Assembly: GCA_016281295.1 (NCBI GenBank)
Contig: JAEEII010000066.1
Span: forward strand, 1-64,000
Length of the DNA stretch: 64,000 bases
From: Bacteroidales bacterium
GTDB taxonomy: Bacteria; Bacteroidota; Bacteroidia; Bacteroidales; F082
Reading direction: 5' to 3'
Below are positions 1 through 7,589 of this stretch, one piece after another. The notes under the pieces were generated by a model. That model saw nothing but the letters and a program-made list of their open reading frames with translations, searched no databases and was not told the origin of the DNA. Both the position numbers and the translations under genes were made by a program. How positions within the stretch are numbered: the stretch's first letter is position 1; each line of letters begins with the position of its first letter.

Positions 1-307
1 GGCACGCATCGCCATGTTCTCGCCGCAGGAGCGTCTCGCCTACATGGTCAGCCAGAAACACTACTGGGACAACCTCAACACCATCGCCTACTCCTTCGAG
101 AAAGGAGAGAAGGCCGGGAAAAAAGCCGGATTAGCAGAAGGGAAAGAGCTAGGATTAGCAGAAGGAAAAGAACTCGGAATCGCCGAAGGAAAAGAGCTTG
201 GGGTCGCCGAAGGCGAAGCCAAAGCGAAACTGGAGATGGCGCAGAAACTGCTGGCCATGGGCTTGAGCAAGGAAATGGTGTTTGAAGCGACGGGATGTTC
301 CTTTTAG
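1..307 (+). CDS. Rpn-family nuclease/transposase-like protein, C-terminal end only
   Basis: The reading frame is open from the left edge, so this is the 3' end of a longer gene; the first internal ATG at 14 is not its start. The tail (MTPEERLAY-like helix, then a region of about 30 residues before a Gly/Glu/Lys repeat) matches the C-terminus of Rpn family recombination-promoting nucleases (PD-(D/E)XK transposase family). These usually end in a repetitive charged helix followed by a short domain like LLAMGLSKEMVFEATG. Residues encoded by 128-223 are four copies of the octapeptide G[LIV]AEGKEL. The nuclease core lies outside the window, so activity cannot be judged. Family assignment is moderately sure and rests only on the tail. 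Confidence 0.7.
   Translation, partial: ARIAMFSPQERLAYMVSQKHYWDNLNTIAYSFEKGEKAGKKAGLAEGKELGLAEGKELGIAEGKELGVAEGEAKAKLEMAQKLLAMGLSKEMVFEATGCSF
128..223 (+). repeat. Four in-frame 24-nt tandem repeats in the Rpn tail
   Basis: Units start at 128, 152, 176 and 200 and encode GLAEGKEL, GLAEGKEL, GIAEGKEL and GVAEGEAK. Codons differ between units (tta/atc/gtc; gaa with aaa or aag), so the array is not freshly duplicated. Charged repeats of this kind are usual in Rpn family tails and vary in number between relatives. Confidence 0.9.
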
Positions 308-364
308 GAGTAGTTTTGAATCTTTCGCACACCGGCATCACCTTCATCGAGGTAGCACCTCTTC

Positions 365-419
365 ATAGCTTAGGGATGGCTTGGAGGTAGCTTGGAAGTA
401 GCTTAAAGATAGCTCGTGG
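365..419. repeat. Five degenerate 11-nt tandem repeats in an intergenic gap
   Basis: Five consecutive 11-nt units start at 365, 376, 387, 398 and 409. They fit RTRGCTTRRRG, with the last unit the most diverged. The array lies between the Rpn tail and the terminator of the DUF1508 gene. No coding potential or promoter box is seen in it. Function unknown. Confidence 0.75.
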
Positions 420-440
420 GGTGATCTGAGGTGAACACTT

Positions 441-475
441 TAAAGAAAAGAGGGCGGCCAGAAATGGTCACCCTC
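441..475 (-). terminator. Rho-independent terminator of the DUF1508 gene
   Basis: On the minus strand an 11-bp stem (arms 465-475 and 450-460; nine Watson-Crick pairs, the rest G-U compatible) with a 4-nt loop is followed by a T-rich run, seen as A's at 441-449. It lies 36 nt after the stop of the gene at 511-846. Confidence 0.75.
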
Positions 476-510
476 TCAAATCAATTCAAGGAACTGTGTT
501 CCATGCCGGA

Positions 511-846
511 TTATTCTTCCGTCATGTCAACAACAGGTGCCTCGGGAGCATTCTTCATCACGGAAGCCACACCGTTGAGCATGTTTTTCTCATTGACATA
601 CATCTGGCTGGAACCGATGATCTGGCCATTGGTGGCTTTCAAGTTGAAGAAAGGCTTGCCATTTGAGGCGACCTTCTTGTCGAAACGAGCCTCCACCTGG
701 CTGTTTTTCTTTACTGACTCGATGCCATTCAAGCATGCTGTCTTGGTGGTGTAACCTTCACTGGTAAGAATTACCTGGCCATTGGTGGCCTTCAAGTTGA
801 ACTGGAATTCACCGTTCTTTCTGAGCGTAATAACGAATTTTCCCAT
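511..846 (-). CDS. DUF1508 (YegP-like) protein with two repeats
   Basis: A 111-residue protein made of two tandem DUF1508 modules, each about 48 residues. Both carry the signature F.FNLKATNGQ(V/I)I..S..Y (residues about 14-30 and 65-81) followed by a G(I/V)(E/A)SV.KN helix. The family is small, cytosolic and of uncertain role; E. coli YegP is the usual reference. Length and repeat structure are typical. It is a single-gene unit with its own TAnnTTTG box at 899-906 and a terminator at 441-475. The C-terminal acidic tail (APVVDMTEE) is extra. Assignment is firm, function unknown. Confidence 0.9.
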   Translation of the reverse strand: MGKFVITLRKNGEFQFNLKATNGQVILTSEGYTTKTACLNGIESVKKNSQVEARFDKKVASNGKPFFNLKATNGQIIGSSQMYVNEKNMLNGVASVMKNAPEAPVVDMTEE

Positions 847-898
847 CTTTGTCTTTTATTAAGTGTTTATTGTAGAATTGATTAAGTGTTTCAATTCG

Positions 899-906
899 CA
901 AATATA
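899..906 (-). promoter_or_regulatory. -7 box (TATATTTG) for the DUF1508 gene
   Basis: The minus strand reads TATATTTG, a match to the Bacteroidota TAnnTTTG -7 element, 53 nt before the ATG at 846. The -33 region is A/T-rich with only a weak TTG. Confidence 0.6.
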
Positions 907-938
907 AACATTTTTAATTACAAAACACAAGATTTTTT

Positions 939-1232
939 TTAAATCATTCGCTCAATCGTCCAAACAAAGGCGCGAAGTCCCAGTTCAGGTGCCTGAAGGT
1001 CTTTCTCCTTCAAGGCCTTCATGATGCCTTCCACACGGTTGTCTTCCATCACTGAGATCATGGCGTTGTTCAGTGTCGGCCACGCATGACTGCCGAGATG
1101 CGGTTCCCCCGTCTCGCTGCCATGGCCTTTGATCTCGTCCCATTCGGTATAGCCTTTCACACCATTGGCATTCAGCACAGCGGCGATGTCGTCATAATAG
1201 GCTTGATTGTATGTGATCAATATTGCTTTCAT
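939..1232 (-). CDS. PG0541-family transporter-associated protein
   Basis: A 97-residue protein beginning MKAILITYNQAYYDDIAAVL, with the pattern of the small PII-like PG0541 family. In Porphyromonas these are encoded next to an RND pump (PG0538-PG0541). Here it is the last gene of the same module: tolC, adaptor, permease, then this gene, interrupted by a four-helix-bundle gene. The central GETGEPHLGSHAWPTLNNA stretch and the C-terminal alternation of helix and strand fit a ferredoxin-like fold. A regulatory or accessory role for the pump is inferred from gene order only. The spacer between it and the preceding gene is entirely heptamer repeat. Confidence 0.8.
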   Translation of the reverse strand: MKAILITYNQAYYDDIAAVLNANGVKGYTEWDEIKGHGSETGEPHLGSHAWPTLNNAMISVMEDNRVEGIMKALKEKDLQAPELGLRAFVWTIERMI

Positions 1233-1234
1233 GG

Positions 1235-1269
1235 TTAGCTTTTAGCTTTTAGCTTTTAGCTATTAGCTT
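1235..1269. repeat. Heptamer array, TTAGCTT x5
   Basis: Five consecutive 7-nt units start at 1235, 1242, 1249, 1256 and 1263; four are TTAGCTT and one is TTAGCTA. The array fills the junction between the stop of the four-helix-bundle gene and the start of the PG0541-like gene. Its last unit supplies the TAA stop (1263-1265, minus strand). Confidence 0.9.
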
Positions 1270-1619
1270 TTCTTTAAGGTTGATATTAATTTATTAAGCA
1301 TTGCTTTTATTTCATTGACGGAATCATTAAGTCTGAGATAAGTTATCTCTTCAAGATAGCCAAGATCATAAGCCAAAAGAAGTTCCTCATCAACTTCCGA
1401 GGTCGAACCAGCAGCTATATTCAAGAAGTGAGAAAATTCAGAATCACTATTACGACCACAACCTTCAGCTATATTAATGGGGATAGAGGAAGCCGCTCTG
1501 CGAATCTGGGAAGTCAACGCAAACAACTCTGCTTTAGGAAAAGAGTTGGTCTGTTGATAAACCTCAAGAGCAAACTCATGTCCTTTTTTCCAAACTAAAT
1601 ATTTTCTAAAATCTCTCAT
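1263..1619 (-). CDS. Four-helix-bundle protein (S23 / IVS-encoded family)
   Basis: A 118-residue protein with the family's hallmark start FRKYLVWKKGHEFALEVY, the central QIRRAASSIPINIAEGCGR motif, and FLNIAAGSTSEVDEELLLA. It belongs to the four-helix-bundle family (TIGR02436), first seen in 23S rRNA intervening sequences and also common as single genes in Bacteroidota. Its role is unknown. It sits between the RND permease and the PG0541-like gene, which are normally adjacent, and is bounded on both sides by arrays of the same TTAGCTT repeat family. Insertion as a unit is therefore likely (inference). Confidence 0.9.
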   Translation of the reverse strand: MRDFRKYLVWKKGHEFALEVYQQTNSFPKAELFALTSQIRRAASSIPINIAEGCGRNSDSEFSHFLNIAAGSTSEVDEELLLAYDLGYLEEITYLRLNDSVNEIKAMLNKLISTLKKS

Positions 1620-1624
1620 TTTTT

Positions 1625-1718
1625 GCTATTAGCTTTTAGCTATTAGCAGTTAGCTGTTGCCATATAACCTCTCGTCCGATAGCAAGAAGCTAAAAGCTAA
1701 CAGCTAACAGCTAATAGC
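1625..1718. repeat. Heptamer arrays arranged as a long inverted repeat
   Basis: Left arm 1625-1659 has five 7-nt units (GCTATTA, GCTTTTA, GCTATTA, GCAGTTA, GCTGTTG). Right arm 1691-1718 has four (TAAAAGC, TAACAGC, TAACAGC, TAATAGC), which are the reverse complement of the same family. The arms can pair into an imperfect hairpin of about 35 nt around a loop near 1660-1684. The right arm ends exactly one base before the stop codon of the RND permease gene. Confidence 0.85.
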
Positions 1719-4700
1719 TCACCTTATATTCTCCGTCTTCGTTAAGGCTTCTTCTGCTTTGCGTCTCTTGCGACGCACGGCACGGGTCTCAAGGGAACAA
1801 TACAGAGCTGGTATTAATAATAAGGTGATCAAGGTGGAGATGGACAAACCCCAAGCCACCGTGATACCCAAGCCATTCCACATCTCAGCGCCTTCACCGC
1901 GACCGATGGCCATCGGGATCATACCCAAGACGGTGGTCAAGGTGGTCATCAAGATAGGACGCAGACGGGAACGGGCAGCACGAACCGTGGCTTCCCTCAC
2001 CTCAACTCCCCGCTCTTCGAGCAAGGTGGTATAGTCGATGAGCACAATACCGTTCTTCACCACGATACCCATCAAAATCAAGATACCCACAAAAGCCATG
2101 ACACCCAGCGCGGCATTGTTGAGCCACAAACCCAACAGCACACCAGTGAAAGTGAACGGCACGGAGAACATGATGACGAAAGGCTTCATCAAGTTCTCGA
2201 ACTGGGCAGCCATCACGATATACACCAGGATGATAATCAAAATCAACAACACGATTAAGTCACCAAACATCTCCTGCTGAGTCTCGTAGTCGCCTGCGAT
2301 CTTGGTCATGATCTCAGAAGGAATCTCGGTCTCGGCAATCACTTCGTTAGCCATTTCAACCACCTCACTCAGCACCTGTCCCTTGCCCACCACAGCGGTG
2401 ACGCTGACCATACGTTCACGGTCCTTACGCTGGATGTTAGGCGGTGTCAAGGCCTCGACCACTTTGCCGAGATCTCCAACACGGACTGCTTGTCCATAGC
2501 CGTTATAGATTTTGATATCCTCGATATCTTCGATGTTGGTACGGAACTCCGGAGCATAGCGCACGCGGATGTCATACTCATCGCCGTCCTCACGATAATA
2601 TGAAGTCACCGAGCCACTGATCCTGTTTTTCACGTATGTGGCAGCCGTAGAGCTGTTCAAGCCGTTCAAAGCGAGCTTCTCACGGTCGAAATCCACTTGA
2701 TATTCAGGGATATAGTCGTCACGACCCACGATAACCTGCTTGATGCCTCGCTCACGAAGCTTCGCGGCGATATCGTTGGCGACACGGTCAGTGGTGGTGA
2801 AGTCATAACCATAGACTTCCACCTGGACTGTGCTCATGCCACCCATGCCGCCGCCACCTTCGTTCACATTGGCTTTCTTAATAATAGGTATGGCGTTCAG
2901 GCGGGAACGCAAATCGTCAGCGACTTCTGTCGAGGAACGAAGCCCCGCCTTGCGACGTTCGGTCTTGGTGCCGATACGTAAGTTATAGGAGATGATATGG
3001 GTGCCGTTGTTACGCATGGACGCGAAGGCATTGTCGCTGTCGGCCTGACCGTAACTGAAGTTACAGATCTTGACTTCAGGGATGGCCATAAACTCCTCGG
3101 CAAGATTCTTGGCAAAAGCACCCGTCACGTCTTGGCCGGTTCCCACAGGAAGCTCGATGTTAATGGAGATACGCTCTGAGTCCGACTTCGGCATCATCTC
3201 GGTTTTCAGATTGGGGGCAAAGACCGCAACAGAAACGACAAAAACAATCATCATGCTGATGATCACCACCTTACGATGATTCACTGCCCAATTGATCAGT
3301 CGGGCATAGCCGTTGCTGATGGAATCCAAAGCCCTGTTGATGGGTCGGAAGATGGCTTTGTGGAACTTACTCTCGTGCGGATTCTTCACCAGGATTCGCG
3401 AACACATCATCGGCACCAAGGTCAAAGCACCGCAGGTGGAGACAATCATGATGATGGAGACAATCCAACCTAACTGGCGGAACATCACACCCGTGACGCC
3501 TTTGATCATGGTAAGCGGCAGGAACACCGCCAACATGGTCAAGGTGGAGGCGATGACGGAAAGAGAGACCTCCTGGGTGGCATGCACCGCCGCTTCTTTG
3601 GGTTTCTCTCCCCTATCGATATGCGTCGTGATGTTCTCCAACACCACGATGGCATCATCCACGACCATACCGATGGCGATGGAGAGTGCCGACATAGAGA
3701 TGATATTCAAGGTGTTGCCTGTAGCGAAAAGATAAACCAGGGAGGCCAGCAAGGAAATCGGGATGGCCAGCACGATGATGAAGGTAGCGCGCCAGCGACC
3801 CAGGAAGACAAACACCACCAGCATCACGAGGATGAAGGTGATGAAGATGGTGCTCTTCAAGCTGTCGATGGTATTAATGATATCGTTTGAGCCATCCACG
3901 ATGATGGTCACTTTCACATCAGAAGGCAGGGTCTTCTCGATGGATTTAAGTTGTTCCTTGATACCCTTGATGACATTCACCGCATTGGCATCGGTCTGTT
4001 TCTGGATGACGATGGTGGCACCTTGCACACCATTGCTATACGACTCCTGTGAACGCTCTTCGGGACCATCCACCACACGGGCCACATCCCTGAGATAGAT
4101 GGGGGCGTTGTTACGGGAACCCACCACCACCGATTCCATCTCTTGTGCCGAGCCGAACTCTTTCTGCACACGAAGGTTATAGGTATTGGAGCCGATGTCG
4201 ATATAGCCGGCAGGGATGTTTCTGTTCTCGTTCATCAAGATGGATGAGAGCGTCTCGATGGTCAATCCGTAAGCTTCCAGTTTATTGGGGTCCACATACA
4301 CCTGGATTTCTCTCTTGGGGGCACCATTAGCGGAGACAGTACCCACGCCGCTCACACGAGCCAACGGCGTGGTGATACGGTCGTCGATGATTTTCTCCAA
4401 TGCGGGAAGGCTCTCCTTGGCGGTGACGCTAAGGAGCATGATTGGCATGTCTTCCGCGTTGAACTTGAAAAGCACCGGGTTAGTAGCTCCGTCGGGCAGG
4501 TAGTTACGAACCACGTCCAACTTGTCGCGCACGTTGTTGGTGGCTTCCTCGATATCGATGCCGCTTTCAAACTCCAGCGAAATGACAGAGGTGTTCTCAC
4601 GGGAGGTTGACGACAAGTGTTTCAAGTCAGGCACCGCATTCAGGGTGTTTTCCAAGGTCTTAGAGATATTTGTTTCAATATCCTCGGCACTGGCACCCGG

Positions 4701-4853
4701 GTAAGAGGTCAGCACCATGATGAAGTTAGTCTCCATGTCAGGGAAACGGTTGATGGAGAGGTTCATCAGGGAATATATGCCGAAGATGGCGATAGCCACG
4801 AAGACCAACGCCGTCGTCACGGGATTATTAACTGCTGTTCGTTGTAGGCTCAT
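1719..4853 (-). CDS. RND-family multidrug efflux permease (AcrB/MexF type)
   Basis: A 1044-residue inner-membrane proton-driven exporter, the usual length of hydrophobe/amphiphile RND pumps. TM1 lies near residues 10-30 (VTTALVFVAIAIFGIY). The paired proton-relay aspartates of TM4 are D399 and D400 in GMVVDDAIVV, matching AcrB D407/D408, and the TM10 lysine is present in IVVKNGIVLIDY. Two large periplasmic loops follow TM1 and TM7. The C-terminus ends in a basic tail. It is preceded by the adaptor and tolC genes, so a complete tripartite pump is encoded. The start abuts a heptamer array at 4854. The substrate cannot be told from sequence. Confidence 0.95.
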   Translation of the reverse strand: MSLQRTAVNNPVTTALVFVAIAIFGIYSLMNLSINRFPDMETNFIMVLTSYPGASAEDIETNISKTLENTLNAVPDLKHLSSTSRENTSVISLEFESGIDIEEATNNVRDKLDVVRNYLPDGATNPVLFKFNAEDMPIMLLSVTAKESLPALEKIIDDRITTPLARVSGVGTVSANGAPKREIQVYVDPNKLEAYGLTIETLSSILMNENRNIPAGYIDIGSNTYNLRVQKEFGSAQEMESVVVGSRNNAPIYLRDVARVVDGPEERSQESYSNGVQGATIVIQKQTDANAVNVIKGIKEQLKSIEKTLPSDVKVTIIVDGSNDIINTIDSLKSTIFITFILVMLVVFVFLGRWRATFIIVLAIPISLLASLVYLFATGNTLNIISMSALSIAIGMVVDDAIVVLENITTHIDRGEKPKEAAVHATQEVSLSVIASTLTMLAVFLPLTMIKGVTGVMFRQLGWIVSIIMIVSTCGALTLVPMMCSRILVKNPHESKFHKAIFRPINRALDSISNGYARLINWAVNHRKVVIISMMIVFVVSVAVFAPNLKTEMMPKSDSERISINIELPVGTGQDVTGAFAKNLAEEFMAIPEVKICNFSYGQADSDNAFASMRNNGTHIISYNLRIGTKTERRKAGLRSSTEVADDLRSRLNAIPIIKKANVNEGGGGMGGMSTVQVEVYGYDFTTTDRVANDIAAKLRERGIKQVIVGRDDYIPEYQVDFDREKLALNGLNSSTAATYVKNRISGSVTSYYREDGDEYDIRVRYAPEFRTNIEDIEDIKIYNGYGQAVRVGDLGKVVEALTPPNIQRKDRERMVSVTAVVGKGQVLSEVVEMANEVIAETEIPSEIMTKIAGDYETQQEMFGDLIVLLILIIILVYIVMAAQFENLMKPFVIMFSVPFTFTGVLLGLWLNNAALGVMAFVGILILMGIVVKNGIVLIDYTTLLEERGVEVREATVRAARSRLRPILMTTLTTVLGMIPMAIGRGEGAEMWNGLGITVAWGLSISTLITLLLIPALYCSLETRAVRRKRRKAEEALTKTENIR

Positions 4854-4917
4854 TGAGAATTTAGAATTGAGAATTTAGAATTTAGAGTTACCTTTCACCT
4901 TTTACTATTCACCTTTC
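4854..4917. repeat. Two adjoining heptamer arrays, TTAGAAT x5 and ACCTTTC x4
   Basis: Units at 4854, 4861, 4868, 4875 and 4882 read TGAGAAT, TTAGAAT, TGAGAAT, TTAGAAT, TTAGAGT. Units at 4890, 4897, 4904 and 4911 read ACCTTTC, ACCTTTT, ACTATTC, ACCTTTC. The first array starts one base after the permease ATG (minus strand). The second runs into the 3' end of the adaptor gene, whose stop codon (4905-4907) lies inside the variant unit ACTATTC. Confidence 0.9.
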
Positions 4918-5927
4918 ACCTGGACGGTCACGCCGTCTTTCAGGCGGGGTTGGCCTTCGGTGACGATGCGGTCGCCCTCGTTGATGCCGTTGATAATCTC
5001 ATAGCGGTTACCGAGGCGTTTGCCCACTTCCACCAGTTGGTATTTCACGGTGTTGTCGGGTTGCAGCACATAGATGAAATGCTCGCCTGAGCCCATCTGT
5101 TTCACCACGGCGACATCAGGCACCACCACATGATGGTTGGTGCCGAAGTTAGCGGTCACTCGGGCGAACATGCCGGGACGGAGACGTTGGTCGCTGTTTT
5201 GGCAGATGACTTCCACGGGGAAGGTATGAGTGGTGGCACTGACGGTAGGATAAATCAAGTTGACCTTGCCTTTGAAGGTTTCGCCAGGATAGGCCTCCAC
5301 GGTGATGTCGAACTCCATGCCTTTGTTCACCTGAGTGAACATACTCTCAGAAAGGTTGATGAGCATCTTCACCGGCGTGACCTGCTGAACGACAAAGATA
5401 GGCTGCGTCATAGAATACATGTCGCCCTTGTCGTAGTTACGCGCCGTCACCACACCGTTGATGGGGCTGCGAAGATAGGTGTTCTCCAACAAGTTGTTAT
5501 AGGTTTTCTTGGTGATTTCAAGAGAGAGCTTGGCCAGGTCATAATCCGCCTGTGCCACGGCACCTATCTTATAAAGCTCGGTCAGTCGGCCCAGTTCTGT
5601 GGAGTCGTTGACATACTGCATCCGGGTCTTGGCGAGGTTTACATCGTCCATCTTGGCCAGCAGCTGTCCCTTACTCACCTTTTGACCCACTTCAGCATTG
5701 ATGCTGATGATACGGCCTGCGGTTTGCGAAACGATGTTATTCACTGCAAAAGGCTCGATGTTAGAGGTGTAGGTGTTTTCCACATCCACATCCTCGGCTT
5801 GAGCTGTAACGACGCTTACCACGGGGGCAGCGGGTGCCGATTGATTGGTTTCCGTTTTCTTAGTCCCACAGGAGGCAAGCAACACAGCTGCCGCGAGGGC
5901 GAAGAATGAGATTCTAAAGTATTTCAT
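4905..5927 (-). CDS. RND efflux periplasmic adaptor lipoprotein (MFP/HlyD family)
   Basis: A 340-residue membrane-fusion protein linking the permease at 1719-4853 to the TolC-type channel at 5952-7259. The N-terminus is a lipoprotein signal with lipobox LLASC (Cys near 20). A biotinyl/lipoyl-like half (ISINAEVGQKVSKGQLLAKMD) and a short helical hairpin follow, then a second lipoyl half (LRSPINGVVTARNYDKGDMY). The beta-barrel and membrane-proximal domains end in EGDRIVTEGQPRLKDGVTVQV. Family length and domain order are complete. Its last codons, KGE-stop, are encoded by heptamer repeat. Confidence 0.95.
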   Translation of the reverse strand: MKYFRISFFALAAAVLLASCGTKKTETNQSAPAAPVVSVVTAQAEDVDVENTYTSNIEPFAVNNIVSQTAGRIISINAEVGQKVSKGQLLAKMDDVNLAKTRMQYVNDSTELGRLTELYKIGAVAQADYDLAKLSLEITKKTYNNLLENTYLRSPINGVVTARNYDKGDMYSMTQPIFVVQQVTPVKMLINLSESMFTQVNKGMEFDITVEAYPGETFKGKVNLIYPTVSATTHTFPVEVICQNSDQRLRPGMFARVTANFGTNHHVVVPDVAVVKQMGSGEHFIYVLQPDNTVKYQLVEVGKRLGNRYEIINGINEGDRIVTEGQPRLKDGVTVQVKGE

Positions 5928-5951
5928 ATAATTATTTATTTTATTTCATTA

Positions 5952-7259
5952 TTATTCTTTTCCAATCAGCTCATCCATAGAGGCTTTAGCGACCATATAA
6001 TTATAGATAGCTTGAGCTTGAGTCAGCTGTGCCTGTTGCAGAGCTAGCTGTGCATCGTTAAGTTCCACGAGGGTAGCCTTGCCCACTTCATACATCTTCT
6101 CGGAGATCTCATAGCTTTTCCTTGCGATTTCGACGGTGGAGTTAGCGGCGAGATAGTTCTTCACGCAGAGGGCGATTTTGTCGTTATAGTTACGAATAGC
6201 GATACGGATCTGGCGTTCAGTGTCTTGACGTTGGGTCGCCAGCATGTCGCGGTTGATTTTGCTTTGTTTGATGTTGAACCGTTTTTGGAACCCATCGAAA
6301 ACCGGGATGTTAAGGCTCACCGCAGCCGTTGAGGAAGGGAACCAGCGCAGTTCGTCATCACCCATTGCGCTGTAGTTGTAGTTGATGTTTGCTGCCAACG
6401 TCGGAAGGTATTGTTTCTTTTGCATCCGCAGGGTGGATTGCAGCATCTTGTCCTGGATGTCGAACTGGAGCAAGGAGCTATTGTTTTCGATGTTGTCTTC
6501 TCTGACGTAGGGTGTCAACAGTTCGTTGACATAGTCTTTCAGGTCACCCACCACATCGATATCGTTTTGCAGGTCGAGGCCCATGACGGCTTTCAGCTGC
6601 CAGGTGGCGAGCAGCACGGCGTTCTCAGCACTTGACACATTTGGTTCAGCGTTCATCACGTTGACTTGGGCGCGTAGTTTCTCCAGTTCGGAGGCTTTAC
6701 CCACCGTAAAGCGTTGTTCAGTCTTCTCGTAGTTGGCTTGGGCGTTTTCATAGACCTGGGTCATCACGGCGAGTGATTCTTTGGCAAGCAGCACGCCATA
6801 GAAGGCTTGTTTCACTTGTGAAATCAGAGACACTCGTGAGGAGCGGGCTTGTTCGACGGCGAGTTCCACGTCGAGGGCTGACAGTTTCAGGCTTTCCCAC
6901 AGCGAGGCATTGATTAGCGGCATGCTGGCGCTTGCTGAGGCGCTGATATTGTTGTCGCGACCGACTTTGATTTCCATAGGCTGTCCTCCCATATCCATCA
7001 CCATGACCTGTTTCAGCAGGGTACGTTGGTATGAGCTGGTCACATTGACATTCGGGTAGAGCGAGGCATAGCTACCTTTTTTGGCATAGCCGCTTTTCTC
7101 GACGGTCATGTCGGCGATTTTAACGGTGTTGCTTTCTGACAAGGCGATTTCTATGGCTTGGTCCAATGAAATCCGAACAGGTTCCTGAGCCTTGGCGTTA
7201 TAACATAACAAATTAGTTATCAATAAGATAAATAAAATCCGAAAAGAATGATTACCCAT
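5952..7259 (-). CDS. TolC-family outer membrane efflux protein
   Basis: A 435-residue outer-membrane channel with signal peptide MGNHSFRILFILLITNLLCYNAKAQ-like, then two structural repeats rich in long amphipathic helices (AKESLAVMTQVYENAQANYEKTEQRF; EISEKMYEVGKATLVELNDAQ), typical of OEP/TolC proteins. An upstream in-frame ATG at 7298 is rejected because the promoter box at 7287-7294 lies downstream of it. The ATG at 7259 directly precedes a good signal peptide. It is the first gene of the efflux operon, 24 nt before the adaptor gene. Confidence 0.93.
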   Translation of the reverse strand: MGNHSFRILFILLITNLLCYNAKAQEPVRISLDQAIEIALSESNTVKIADMTVEKSGYAKKGSYASLYPNVNVTSSYQRTLLKQVMVMDMGGQPMEIKVGRDNNISASASASMPLINASLWESLKLSALDVELAVEQARSSRVSLISQVKQAFYGVLLAKESLAVMTQVYENAQANYEKTEQRFTVGKASELEKLRAQVNVMNAEPNVSSAENAVLLATWQLKAVMGLDLQNDIDVVGDLKDYVNELLTPYVREDNIENNSSLLQFDIQDKMLQSTLRMQKKQYLPTLAANINYNYSAMGDDELRWFPSSTAAVSLNIPVFDGFQKRFNIKQSKINRDMLATQRQDTERQIRIAIRNYNDKIALCVKNYLAANSTVEIARKSYEISEKMYEVGKATLVELNDAQLALQQAQLTQAQAIYNYMVAKASMDELIGKE

Positions 7260-7286
7260 GAGACGATTTCTATATGAAATGAGGTG

Positions 7287-7294
7287 CAAAGATA
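7287..7294 (-). promoter_or_regulatory. -7 box (TATCTTTG) for the efflux operon
   Basis: Exact TAnnTTTG match on the minus strand, 28 nt before the tolC ATG. It decides the start codon, because the longer reading frame would begin upstream of the promoter. Confidence 0.7.
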
Positions 7295-7298
7295 GCAC

Positions 7299-7589
7299 TA
7301 TTTTACTGACATCAAATGGATTTTAACAATAAGATTGGATGGTTTAGGAGGGAAATAGTTCGTTTCGACAGTGTTTCCACACAGCCCATAACATTCCACT
7401 GGGCAGCCTGCCGAAACCATGCCGTCCCAACGCGCGCTTAAGGTTTCTCAAGAGAGATTTACTGGGGAAGGCAGAGGCGGAACCCGCTGCCGTCGCCCCC
7501 GTAGTCGGGGTCGCTGCCGTTCCGGTACGACATTCAACGGAATCTCGCGTTGAGATTCCAATACCACCTTTAACAAATGATCCTTTTAA
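7299..7589. other. Non-coding, GC-rich palindromic spacer
   Basis: No gene is seen. The stretch holds a perfect 8-bp stem GGAATCTC/GAGATTCC (7539-7546 and 7552-7559) about 30 nt after the ABC-F stop codon, without a T-run. It also holds CCCCG/CGGGG around a 4-nt loop near 7497-7510, flanked by two copies of CGCTGCCGT. The base composition is richer in G and C than other intergenic DNA here. It may be an atypical terminator region or the remnant of an element. Confidence 0.5.

Noticed and set aside
1230..1721. Four-helix-bundle gene as part of an rRNA intervening sequence
   Set aside because: There is no rRNA sequence around it; it lies in a protein operon.
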